Part shown: one piece after another, positions 57,090 to 64,000 of the stretch
Layout of the letters: the number at the start of each line of letters is the position of its first letter
How positions within the stretch are numbered: the first letter of the stretch is position 1
NCBI RefSeq assembly: GCF_033097365.1
Contig: NZ_AP028461.1
Location: 10,009,501-10,073,500 of the forward strand
Length of the DNA: 64,000 nt
Origin: Actinoplanes sichuanensis
GTDB taxonomy: Bacteria; Actinomycetota; Actinomycetes; Mycobacteriales; Micromonosporaceae
Reading direction: 5' to 3'
Made by a program: the position numbers and the translations under genes
Notes under the pieces: generated by a model
Told to the model about the DNA's origin: nothing
Database searches by the model: none
Seen by the model: only the letters and a program-made list of their open reading frames with translations

Positions 57090-57994
57090 TCGTCGCCGAG
57101 GTGGTCCGGTCGGGTTTCGTGGAAAGCGTCCACCACGGGGTCGTGGCCATCCATGGTCAGCCCGGCTTCGGTGACGTGGACACGCCGTTCTTTCCCCGTT
57201 CGTCCAACAAGCCACTCCAGACCGTGGGTCTGCTGACCGCCGGGCTGGTCCCGCGCGAGGAGGCCGATCTCGCCCTGGTCAGTGCCAGTCACGACGGCGA
57301 ACCGTTCCACGTGGAACGTGTGCGCGCCATCCTGGCCGCGGCGGGGCTCGGACCGGAGGCGCTGCGCTGCCCGGCCGACCTGCCGTTGGGCGAGACGGCG
57401 CAACGGGACTGGCTCCGGGGTGGCGGCGAGCCCGAGCGCATCCTGATGAACTGCTCCGGCAAGCACGCCGGCTTCCTGGCCACCTGTGTGGTCAACGGCT
57501 GGCCGCTGGAGTCGTACCTGGAGGTCGACCACCCGCTGCAGAAGGCGCTGGCCGACGCGGTGAGCCGGCTGTCCGGTGAGCCGATCGCCGCGCTCGGGGT
57601 GGACGGGTGCGGTGCGCCGATCTTCGCGATCTCACCGAACGGGCTGGCCCGTGCCTTCCTGCACCTGGTCGAGGCGGAGCCGGGCACCCCGGAACGCCGG
57701 GTGGCCGACGCGATGCGGGCGCACCCGGAGCTGGTGGCGGGAACCGGGTCGGAGGACACCGTGCTGATGGGCGCGGTGCCCGGCCTGATCGTCAAGCGGG
57801 GCGCCGACGGCGTGCACGCGGCCGCCGTGGCCGGAGCCGGGGCGGTCGCGTTGAAGATCTCGGACGGGTCGGCGCGGGCTCGCGTACCCGTGCTGCTCGC
57901 CGCCCTACGTCGTCTCGGCCTGGACGTTCCGGACCTGCCGGAGGTCGTTCTCGGTGGGGGCCGCCCGGTGGGCGAGGTTCGCGCGGTCTTCTGA
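57086..57994 (+). CDS. L-asparaginase II (thermolabile-type) family protein
   Basis: 302 aa. VVRSGFVESVHHG, then FPRSSNKPLQTVGLL, SASHDGEPFH, MNCSGKHAGFLATC, GVDGCGAP and GTGSEDTVLMGAVPGLIVKRGADGVHAAAV are the Asparaginase_II blocks with the Ser/Lys and Cys-rich active region. Converts Asn to Asp and ammonia. ATG overlaps the BKACE stop (ATGA). A short GCCCCTAGGGGGC palindrome lies right after the stop. Confidence 0.88.
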   Translation: MIVAEVVRSGFVESVHHGVVAIHGQPGFGDVDTPFFPRSSNKPLQTVGLLTAGLVPREEADLALVSASHDGEPFHVERVRAILAAAGLGPEALRCPADLPLGETAQRDWLRGGGEPERILMNCSGKHAGFLATCVVNGWPLESYLEVDHPLQKALADAVSRLSGEPIAALGVDGCGAPIFAISPNGLARAFLHLVEAEPGTPERRVADAMRAHPELVAGTGSEDTVLMGAVPGLIVKRGADGVHAAAVAGAGAVALKISDGSARARVPVLLAALRRLGLDVPDLPEVVLGGGRPVGEVRAVF

Positions 57995-58030
57995 GCCCCT
58001 AGGGGGCGACTTCAGGGTGACTCGGTTCAC

Positions 58031-58067
58031 GCTAGCTTTTGCAAGCATTCTGCTTGCAGGAGCTAGC
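58031..58067. promoter_or_regulatory. 37-nt symmetric dyad, candidate operator of the regulator-HbhA operon
   Basis: Nested inverted repeat: GCTAGC-ttt-TGCAAGC-attct-GCTTGCA-gga-GCTAGC, symmetric about 58049. It overlaps the expected -35 zone of a leaderless promoter whose -10 (TAACGT) is at 58077-58082, 7 nt before ATG 58089. Fits autoregulation by the XRE protein encoded next. Confidence 0.75.
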
Positions 58068-58088
58068 ACCCGGGGCTAACGTCGAAGC

Positions 58089-58487
58089 ATGGCCACGCCA
58101 AAGGACCTCCCCGAGGACATCGGAACCTTCATCCGAGACCTGCGGCAGACCGCGAAGATCTCGCTCCGGCAGCTCGCCGACAAGGCCGGGGTGAGCAACC
58201 CCTACCTGAGCCAGATCGAGCGTGGCCTGCGAAAGCCGAGCGCCGAGGTGCTACAGCAGATTGCCAGCGCCTTGCGAGTGTCGACGCCCGCGATGTATTT
58301 GCGGGCCGGGCTGCTCGATGGGGAGGGCCAGCAGGGCGTGCTGGCCGCCATCGCGGTCGACCCGGAGCTCACGATCGCGCAGAAGCAGTCCCTGACGCAG
58401 ATCTACGAGACGTTCCGCAACGAGAACGCACGATCCGAGCCGGTGCGAGAAACGCCGCCCGCCGCAGACGCTGAGGAGCAGAAATGA
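58089..58487 (+). CDS. XRE-family HTH regulator (Rv0474-like)
   Basis: 132 aa. HTH at about 12-66: FIRDLRQTAKISLRQLADKAG, then VSNPYLSQIERGLRKPS, with a short C-terminal helical region and a charged tail. Position before an HbhA-like gene and a DUF2516 gene reproduces mycobacterial Rv0474-hbhA-Rv0476. Likely controls its own operon through the upstream dyad. Stop overlaps the HbhA-like start. Confidence 0.88.
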   Translation: MATPKDLPEDIGTFIRDLRQTAKISLRQLADKAGVSNPYLSQIERGLRKPSAEVLQQIASALRVSTPAMYLRAGLLDGEGQQGVLAAIAVDPELTIAQKQSLTQIYETFRNENARSEPVRETPPAADAEEQK

Positions 58488-58975
58488 CCGAGCAGACCAA
58501 GACCAAGATCCCCGCCCCGCTGTACGCCGCCGCCGGTGCCGGTGACGCCGCCTACGAGCAGCTCCGCAAGCTGCCGGCCGTGCTCAACGAGCTGAGCGAC
58601 CGCGCCGCCGCCTCGCTGAAGTCGTACAACGAGCAGGCCGGCACCAAGGCCGCCGAGTTCGGCACCAAGGCCCAGGAGCTGCGCGGCAAGGCCCAGGAGA
58701 CCGACTTCGTGGCCCTGCGCGACAGCGCGACCACCGCCGCGGTCAACTTCGCCCAGGTCGCCCAGGAGCGCGCCATCGCCGTCTACAACGAGCTGGTCGC
58801 CCGCGGCGAGCGCGTGGTCGGCACCGGTGTGGTCGAGGCCGCCGACGTGGTCAACTCCGACATCGAGGCGACCGAGCAGCCGAAGGCCGTCGAGGCCGCC
58901 GTCGAGGAGGCGAAGGCTGTCGAGGCCGCGCCGAAGCCGCGCAAGCGCGCCAAGCCGGCCGCGTCGGCCGAGTGA
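58484..58975 (+). CDS. HbhA-like (heparin-binding hemagglutinin homologue) coiled-coil protein
   Basis: 163 aa. Long Ala-rich amphipathic helices (YEQLRKLPAVLNELSDRAA, SLKSYNEQAGTKAAEF, VALRDSATTAAVNF) and a C-terminal tail of Lys/Arg/Ala/Pro (PKPRKRAKPAA) mirror HbhA, but the basic tail is shorter. In mycobacteria HbhA is a surface adhesin and lipid-associated protein; here the conserved role is more likely envelope-related. No signal peptide. ATG 58484. Confidence 0.82.
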   Translation: MTEQTKTKIPAPLYAAAGAGDAAYEQLRKLPAVLNELSDRAAASLKSYNEQAGTKAAEFGTKAQELRGKAQETDFVALRDSATTAAVNFAQVAQERAIAVYNELVARGERVVGTGVVEAADVVNSDIEATEQPKAVEAAVEEAKAVEAAPKPRKRAKPAASAE

Positions 58976-59044
58976 CTCGACACTGATCTGTCATGACCAG
59001 CGGGCCCCGGCGTTTGCCGGGGCCCGCGGCATAGACTCTCTCTC

Positions 59045-59356
59045 ATGGGCACATCTGCGCCGCTCTTCTACGGATACGTCGTCCTCTGGATCAACGTCAT
59101 CGTCATGCTCCTGTCGATGGGGCTCCTGGCGGTCGCGCTGATCCACTGCCTGACCCAGCGCGGCCCAGCGTTCCAGGCTCTCGGCACGCTCCCGAAAGGC
59201 GCGTGGGCCGGCATCCTGGCGGTCCTCCTGGTGCTCAGCGGCTTCCTCTACAACACGCTGCTGATCACCATGATCGCCATCGCTGTGGCCATGGTCTACC
59301 TGCTCGACGTCCGTCCCGGCCTCAAGGACATCTCGGACGGTAAGGGCTTTTGGTGA
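59045..59356 (+). CDS. DUF2516 small membrane protein (Rv0476-like)
   Basis: 103 aa with three hydrophobic helices: VVLWINVIVMLLSMGLLAVALI, GAWAGILAVLLVLSGFLY and LLITMIAIAVAMVYLLDV. Third gene of the conserved HbhA block. Unknown function. Its stop overlaps the GTG of the next gene. Confidence 0.85.
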   Translation: MGTSAPLFYGYVVLWINVIVMLLSMGLLAVALIHCLTQRGPAFQALGTLPKGAWAGILAVLLVLSGFLYNTLLITMIAIAVAMVYLLDVRPGLKDISDGKGFW

Positions 59357-60237
59357 CGAGGTTCGGCCCGCCTCCTCCGGATGGTGGGCCGCGCCTTCAG
59401 CGCGTCGACCGGACCGGGCCGCGGACCGGTCGCCCGACGCTGCCGGGTCCGGCCACCGAGTTGATCACCCTTCCTTCCGGGGTACGGGTGGAGCAGCTCG
59501 TCACCGGCGCCGGCGACCCGGTCACGGTGTTCGCCCACGGGCTGGCCGGTGACATCGGCGGCACCCGACCACTGGGCAGCGCGGTCCTCGGTCGCCGGGT
59601 GTTCTTCCACTTCCGTGGGCACGGCCGGTCCGACGTTCCACCCGGCCCGTGGTCCTTCGATGATCTGGCCGCCGACCTGCGTGCCGTCGCCGACGCGACC
59701 GGCGCCACCCGAGCGCTGGGCGTGAGCATGGGTGCGGCCGCGCTCTGCCGCCTGCTCGCCACCGATCCCGACCGGTTCGAGCGGGTCGTCCTCTACCTGC
59801 CGGCTCCGCTCGACGGGGTTCGCGCGGCCGTGTCCGTGCAGCGTCTGGAGCGTCTGCTGGCCTCGGTCGAGTCCGGCGAGGCCGCGATGATCGCCGACGC
59901 GGTCGAGCGGGAGATCCCGCCGTCGGTCCGCAACACCCCGGCCGGCTGGAGCTTCCTGCGGCAGCGGGTGGACCAGTTGCAGCGCGACGGGCTGGCCCCG
60001 GAGATCGAGTCGGTGTGGTCCGCGCCGGCGCTCACCGAGGAGTGGCTGCTCAAGGAGTTTCGGGGGCGGGCACTGGTGATCGGCTGTGTCGGAGACGAGA
60101 CGCATCCGGTGACCTGGGCGGAGCGGATCGCCGGTCTGCTCCCGGGTGCCGAGCTCGAAGTGTTCGACAGACCCGCGGTGCTGTGGAGCAGTCGAGCCGC
60201 CCTGCGGGACCGGATCTCGGAGTTTCTGAACCGGTAA
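59353..60237 (+). CDS. Alpha/beta hydrolase
   Basis: 294 aa. Oxyanion-hole VFAHGLAG, nucleophile elbow GVSMGA (Ser near residue 123), catalytic Asp/His region IGCVGDETHPV. Substrate unknown. GTG 59353 overlaps the DUF2516 stop, so it belongs to the same transcript. Confidence 0.85.
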   Translation: MTRFGPPPPDGGPRLQRVDRTGPRTGRPTLPGPATELITLPSGVRVEQLVTGAGDPVTVFAHGLAGDIGGTRPLGSAVLGRRVFFHFRGHGRSDVPPGPWSFDDLAADLRAVADATGATRALGVSMGAAALCRLLATDPDRFERVVLYLPAPLDGVRAAVSVQRLERLLASVESGEAAMIADAVEREIPPSVRNTPAGWSFLRQRVDQLQRDGLAPEIESVWSAPALTEEWLLKEFRGRALVIGCVGDETHPVTWAERIAGLLPGAELEVFDRPAVLWSSRAALRDRISEFLNR

Positions 60238-60249
60238 CTTCCCTCCCTT

Positions 60250-60801
60250 ATGTCCGAAAGCCGTAACTTTTCTGGCTCTCGAACCGGTGAAGCGTACGTG
60301 CGTTTGTCCCCTAAGACCGTCTTCCTTGCTTTGCTGGTCGTCGGACTGCCGTTTGCGGTAGTGGCCGGCTGGGCGCTGGGCGCTCCGGCCGCGCGGGAGG
60401 CGACCATCGGTGCCTCCGGGCCCGGCGGCCCGCTCGGCGGCGACGGCGCCCTCGGTTCGGCCCCCGGGCATCAACCGGGCGGTACGGCTGTCGCCCCGGC
60501 CCGACCGCGGACCACCGCCGACCCGACCGGCTCCCCGGTGCCCGCGACCGGGCCCAGCACGGTCACCGCCACGGTCACGGTCGTCCGTACCGCCGACCCG
60601 ACCCGCCGCCCGGTCGAATCCACCGACCCGCCGCTGCTCACCAACCCACCGGTGCCGACGCCGACGAAGGTCTCCGGCGGGCCCGACGATCCGTTCGAGT
60701 TCCCGCTCGATCCGAGCGCGACGCCGGAATTCCCGTTCCCGCCGGCACCGCCGTCCGACCAGATCGTCGGTTTCGAACGCTTCCGCTACTGGCGCCAGTG
60801 A
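60250..60801 (+). CDS. Membrane-anchored Pro/Thr-rich protein
   Basis: 183 aa. One hydrophobic helix (VFLALLVVGLPFAVVAGWAL, about residues 24-43) then a low-complexity Pro/Thr/Gly-rich outer segment ending PPSDQIVGFERFRYWRQ. No domain recognised; composition alone suggests a wall-spanning stalk. ATG 60250 or GTG 60298. Confidence 0.65.
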   Translation: MSESRNFSGSRTGEAYVRLSPKTVFLALLVVGLPFAVVAGWALGAPAAREATIGASGPGGPLGGDGALGSAPGHQPGGTAVAPARPRTTADPTGSPVPATGPSTVTATVTVVRTADPTRRPVESTDPPLLTNPPVPTPTKVSGGPDDPFEFPLDPSATPEFPFPPAPPSDQIVGFERFRYWRQ

Positions 60802-60809
60802 CCGAAGAT

Positions 60810-60866
60810 CCGGCTGGTTCCCCGAGCTGTCCCGGAGGTTGTGAGACAGCACCGAGAACCAGCCGG
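60810..60866. terminator. Two-tier hairpin terminator
   Basis: Outer stem CCGGCTGGTTC / GAACCAGCCGG, inner stem GCTGTC / GACAGC, 9 nt after the preceding stop. Confidence 0.7.
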
Positions 60867-60915
60867 GGTGCCTGGCGCTGTCCGTACTGGAACCCGGGCT
60901 CTAAGCTCCCGGAAC

Positions 60916-61722
60916 GTGAGCGGTGATCTGAGTGAGACCCGGCCGGTGACGGCCTTCCGTGAGTTCGCCACCGGCGCGGGACTGCTCGGGCGCGGGCTCG
61001 GCCTGGTCCTGCGCAGCCCCCGGCTGCTCCTTCTCGGACTGGTGCCGGCCCTGCTGTCCGGCATCCTCTACATCGTCGGGCTGGTCTTCCTGGTCCGATA
61101 CCTGCCCGACCTCTCGGCCCAGGTCACCTGGTTCGCCGACGACTGGGCGGCCTGGCTGCGCGGCACCCTCCGGGTGATCGGCGGAATCGCGGTGCTCGGG
61201 TTCGGGCTGCTGCTCTCGGTGCTCACGTTCACCGCGGTCACCCTGCTGATCGGCGACCCGTTCTACGAGAAGGTCTCCGAACTCGTCGAGGACCGCTTCG
61301 GTGGTGTACCCGACGCGGTCGAGGTCGGCCTTCTGCAGAGTCTGCGCCGCAGTCTCGTCGACTCCCTCAAGCTGGTCGGCATCTCGATCCTGGTCGCCAT
61401 CCCGCTCTTCCTGCTCGGGCTGATCCCGGTGGTCGGCCAGACGGCGGTCCCGGTGCTGGCCGGGGCGGTCGGTGGCTGGCTGCTCGCCCTGGAGTTGACC
61501 GGAGTCCCGTTCCAGCGCCGCGGCCGGCGGCTCCGGCACCGACGGGTGGCCCTGGCCGCCAACAAGCCGCTGACGCTCGGCTTCGGGGCGGCGGTCTTCG
61601 CCACGTTCCTGATTCCGCTCGGCGCGGTCTTCCTGATGCCGGCTGCCATTGCGGGCGCGACCCTGCTGGCCCGTCGCTCCCTGAACAAGCCGATCACCAT
61701 CACCACCACCGCGTCCCTGTAG
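60916..61722 (+). CDS. EI24/CysZ-like membrane protein
   Basis: 268 aa. Hydrophobic helices around LLLLGLVPALLSGILYIVG, LRVIGGIAVLGFGLLLSVL, LVAIPLFLLGLIPVVG and FATFLIPLGAVFLMPAAIAG; the LIGDPFYEKVSELVEDRFGG segment and the terminal GATLLARRSL are EI24 marks. CysZ members carry sulfate; this actinobacterial branch is not characterised. GTG 60916 is chosen from a TAAGCT box 8 nt upstream. Confidence 0.8.
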   Translation: MSGDLSETRPVTAFREFATGAGLLGRGLGLVLRSPRLLLLGLVPALLSGILYIVGLVFLVRYLPDLSAQVTWFADDWAAWLRGTLRVIGGIAVLGFGLLLSVLTFTAVTLLIGDPFYEKVSELVEDRFGGVPDAVEVGLLQSLRRSLVDSLKLVGISILVAIPLFLLGLIPVVGQTAVPVLAGAVGGWLLALELTGVPFQRRGRRLRHRRVALAANKPLTLGFGAAVFATFLIPLGAVFLMPAAIAGATLLARRSLNKPITITTTASL

Positions 61723-61764
61723 CGCCCGTCCCGCTCCGAGATCCGGCCGGGCTACGGTTTTCGG

Positions 61765-62283
61765 GTGGAGATCGAACTGGTCGAGGGTGACATCACGGTC
61801 CAGCGCGTCGATGTGATCGTCAATGCGGCCAACTCGTCGCTGCTCGGCGGGGGTGGGGTGGACGGCGCGATCCACCGGAAGGGCGGGCCGGAGATCCTCG
61901 CCGAGACCCGGATGCTGCGGGCCTCGAAGTACGGGCGAGGGCTGCCGACCGGGCAGGCCGTCGCGACCACCGCCGGACGACTGCCGGCCCGATGGGTGGT
62001 GCACACGGTCGGACCGGTCTTCAGCACCGACGAGGATCGGTCGGAGCTGCTCCGGGCCTGCTACGCCAACTCGCTGCGGGTCGCCGACGAGCTCGGCGCC
62101 GAGTCGATCGCGTTTCCGCTGATCTCGGCCGGGATCTACCGGTGGCCGGTCGACGATGCGGTTCGTCGGGCGCTGACGGTGCTCCGGGCGGCCGAGCCGG
62201 AACACCTCCGGACGGCGACCCTGGTCCTGTTCGGCGCCGACACGGCCGCGGCCGCCCGCCGGGTCGCTGCCGAAGACTCGTAG
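61765..62283 (+). CDS. Macrodomain ADP-ribose hydrolase (O-acetyl-ADP-ribose deacetylase type)
   Basis: 172 aa. VEGDITVQRVDVIVNAANSS, then LLGGGGVDGAIH (about 26-37) and FPLISAGIYRWP are the MacroD-type motifs: catalytic Asn/Asp and the substrate loops. Removes ADP-ribose from Asp/Glu or deacetylates O-acetyl-ADP-ribose. GTG 61765 with TACGGT 6 nt upstream, leaderless. Confidence 0.92.
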   Translation: MEIELVEGDITVQRVDVIVNAANSSLLGGGGVDGAIHRKGGPEILAETRMLRASKYGRGLPTGQAVATTAGRLPARWVVHTVGPVFSTDEDRSELLRACYANSLRVADELGAESIAFPLISAGIYRWPVDDAVRRALTVLRAAEPEHLRTATLVLFGADTAAAARRVAAEDS

Positions 62284-62359
62284 CCCACACCGGGTTCCGG
62301 CCGCCTGTCTGGTCGCTGCCGCCGGAATGCTGAACGACGAGCTCGGTGACCGGAAGTGG

Positions 62360-63373
62360 TCAGGCCGAGGTGCGGATGATCAGCTCGGTGGGGAGGATGA
62401 TCGCCGGTTCGATCTCGGGGTCGCCGGCGATCAGGCGCAGCATCTGGCGGGCCATCACCCGGCCCGCCTCGGCGATCGGCTGGCGGACCGTGGTGAGCGG
62501 CGGATCGCTGTAGCGGCTGATCTCGAAGTCGTCGAAGCCGATCACCGCGACGTCCTCCGGCACCCGGCGACCGGCATTGCGCAGGGCCTGCAGGGCGCCA
62601 TGGGCCATCAGGTCGGAGGCGGCGAAGACCGCGTCGAGATCCGAATCCTGATCGAGGAGTGCGCGCATGGCGGTGACACCTGATTCGCGGGTGAAGTCGC
62701 CGGCCGCCACCAGGGACGGCAGCCCGGCCGCCTGCAGGGTGTCGCGGTAACCGGTGAGGCGCTCGAGCCCGGCCACCATGTCCTGCGGTCCGGCTATCGT
62801 CGCGATCCGTCGGCGCCCGGAGGTGATCAGATGCCGAAGTGCGGCGGCGACCCCACCGGCGTGGTCGACGTCCACGTAGGGGACCGGCGGGTCGGCGAGC
62901 ATCGGCCGGCCGGAACAGATCACCGGAATCCCGCGGCGGGCCAGCAGGCCGGGCAACGGGTCGGCGCCGTGGATCGAGGCGAACATGACGCCGTCGACGT
63001 GACCGGCCACGGCGTACCGCTCGACCCGGTGATATCCGGCGGCCGAGCCGGCCATCATCAGCACCAGCTGCTTGTCGGCCGCCTCCAACTCGGAGCCGAC
63101 CCCGCGGATGATGGCCGGGAAGAACAGGTCGTCGGAGAAGACCCGGTTCGCGGTCTCCGGAAGGATCAGCGCGATCGAGTCGGTCTGCCTGGTCACAAGG
63201 CTGCGGGCGGCCTGGTTCGGTACGTAGCCGAGCTCTTCGACGGCCCGGTTGACCGCCTCGCGGATGGCGACCGCGACCGTGGTGGAGCCGTTGACGACGC
63301 GGGACACCGTCGCCCGGGACACCCCGGCTCGACGGGCAACCGCTTCCAGGGTGGGCCGTTCCCGCGTCGTCAC
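62360..63373 (-). CDS. LacI-family transcriptional regulator
   Basis: 337 aa. N-terminal HTH TLEAVARRAGVSRATVSRVVNG (about 8-29), hinge region EELGYVPNQAARSLV, then a periplasmic-binding-protein-like sensor with DDFEISRYSDPPLTTV. It follows the beta-glucosidase gene by 10 nt, so it probably represses that operon and responds to a beta-glucoside or derived sugar (inference). The 76 nt to the convergent macrodomain gene contain a weak TTCCGGC/GCCGGAA inverted repeat. Confidence 0.92.
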   Translation of the reverse strand: MTTRERPTLEAVARRAGVSRATVSRVVNGSTTVAVAIREAVNRAVEELGYVPNQAARSLVTRQTDSIALILPETANRVFSDDLFFPAIIRGVGSELEAADKQLVLMMAGSAAGYHRVERYAVAGHVDGVMFASIHGADPLPGLLARRGIPVICSGRPMLADPPVPYVDVDHAGGVAAALRHLITSGRRRIATIAGPQDMVAGLERLTGYRDTLQAAGLPSLVAAGDFTRESGVTAMRALLDQDSDLDAVFAASDLMAHGALQALRNAGRRVPEDVAVIGFDDFEISRYSDPPLTTVRQPIAEAGRVMARQMLRLIAGDPEIEPAIILPTELIIRTSA

Positions 63374-63383
63374 TAAAGGGCTC

Positions 63384-64000
63384 CTATTCCAGGCCGTTAC
63401 GCCGGATCACCTCGCGGTACCACTTCGCGCTGTCCTTGAGCACACGCTGTTGCGTCGTGTAGTCGACGTGCACGATACCGAAGCGCTTCGCGTACCCCTC
63501 GGCCCATTCGAAGTTGTCCATCAATGACCACGCGAAGTAGCCGCGGAGGTCGACGCCGGCGGCGAGGGCGTCGTGGCAGGCCCGCAGGTGGGCGTCGACG
63601 TACTCGATACGCAGCGGGTCGTGGACGCCCTCCGGGTAGGCCGCCCCGTTCTCGGTGATCATCAGCGGGGTGCCCGGGTAGTCCCGGTGGATGCGGGTGA
63701 GCAGACGGGTCAGCGACGCCGGCTCGATCTGCCAACCCATGTCGGTGACCGGGCCGACCGGCTTGCGGAAGGCGATGCCCTCACTGCCCGGGTAGTCGAG
63801 GGCGGCCGGCTGGCCGGGCTTCGCCGACACGTACGACGGGGTGTAGAAGTTGATCCCCAGCACGTCGATCGGCGCGTTGATGATCGCCTCGTCGCCGTCC
63901 TTGATGAAGGACAGATCGGTGATCCGGGAGATGTGCTCCAGCACGTCAGCCGGGTAGTGGCCGCGCAGCAGCGGGTCGAGGAAGATCCGGTTGGCGACGC
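63384..64000 (-). CDS. GH1 beta-glucosidase, C-terminal part (5' end beyond window)
   Basis: About 205 codons are visible; the frame is open to the right edge. RIFLDPLLRGHYP, then INAPIDVLGINFY, LMITENGAAYPEG with the catalytic nucleophile Glu in TENG, DLRGYFAWSLMDNFEWAEGY and RFGIVHVDY are GH1 hallmarks. Hydrolyses beta-glucosides such as cellobiose in the cytoplasm. The N-terminal half with the acid/base NEP motif lies outside. Confidence 0.92.
   Translation of the reverse strand, partial: VANRIFLDPLLRGHYPADVLEHISRITDLSFIKDGDEAIINAPIDVLGINFYTPSYVSAKPGQPAALDYPGSEGIAFRKPVGPVTDMGWQIEPASLTRLLTRIHRDYPGTPLMITENGAAYPEGVHDPLRIEYVDAHLRACHDALAAGVDLRGYFAWSLMDNFEWAEGYAKRFGIVHVDYTTQQRVLKDSAKWYREVIRRNGLE

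Overview
The window is very GC-rich actinobacterial DNA. Gene content points to Micromonosporaceae, most likely an Actinoplanes-like genus. This rests on mycothiol synthase, a GlnR-mshD-pst block, a regulator-HbhA-DUF2516 block shared with mycobacteria, many GTG starts, and many leaderless TANNNT(N6)ATG/GTG promoters. The species call is an inference from gene content; no rRNA or tRNA gene was seen.

Layout. 1-6.5 kb: two related surface/secreted proteins on the minus strand; one is cut by the window edge, the other is a 12-repeat LPTTG-anchored giant. 6.7-18 kb: housekeeping genes (glpD, DUF4031, HD hydrolase, FUSC transporter, PrsW-like protease, GroES-like protein, AI-2E transporter, thiosulfate sulfurtransferase with its DUF1416 partner and a Cys-rich leader peptide, DUF2993 lipoprotein-like protein, membrane protein). 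17.9-23.9 kb: glnR, mshD and the phosphate-uptake operon pstSCAB behind phased PHO-box repeats. 24-25.9 kb: a Nudix hydrolase and a Gfo/Idh/MocA oxidoreductase, ending in a perfect bidirectional terminator.

25.9-42.6 kb: the main find, a RiPP gene cluster with the hallmarks of class V lanthipeptides. It has an APH-like kinase protein (LanK-like), a HopA1-like protein (LanY-like), a degenerate APH-like protein (LanX-like), a flavoprotein Cys decarboxylase (LanD-like), an F420-type luciferase-fold reductase (LanJ-like), a methyltransferase, an M16 protease, two ABC systems, a glycosyltransferase and an XRE/TPR regulator. Four precursor genes form two families (A1, A2) arranged as a duplicated A2-A1 module. 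The two A2 copies share 190 nt of perfect identity. Each A2 is preceded by a stem-loop whose stems differ but still pair, and each A1 is followed by a strong hairpin. All four precursors end in Thr-x4-Cys, the spacing used for AviMeCys in thioviridamide, but no YcaO gene is present. A GPP34 protein is translationally coupled to the protease gene.

42.8-48.5 kb: two small secreted proteins, a LysR-type HTH-only protein, a Pit/DUF47 phosphate transporter pair, a degenerate PI-PLC-like protein, an ECF41/SigJ sigma factor and a DUF402 protein. 48.6-64 kb: dinG, a Nudix gene, a MazF-type toxin-antitoxin pair, DsrE-like and nitrobindin-like proteins with a 34-aa membrane peptide between them, a class IV aminotransferase, a Fur regulator with ygfZ, a BKACE enzyme with asparaginase II, the HbhA operon behind a 37-nt dyad, an alpha/beta hydrolase, an EI24 protein, a macrodomain protein, and a LacI regulator with a truncated GH1 beta-glucosidase at the right edge.
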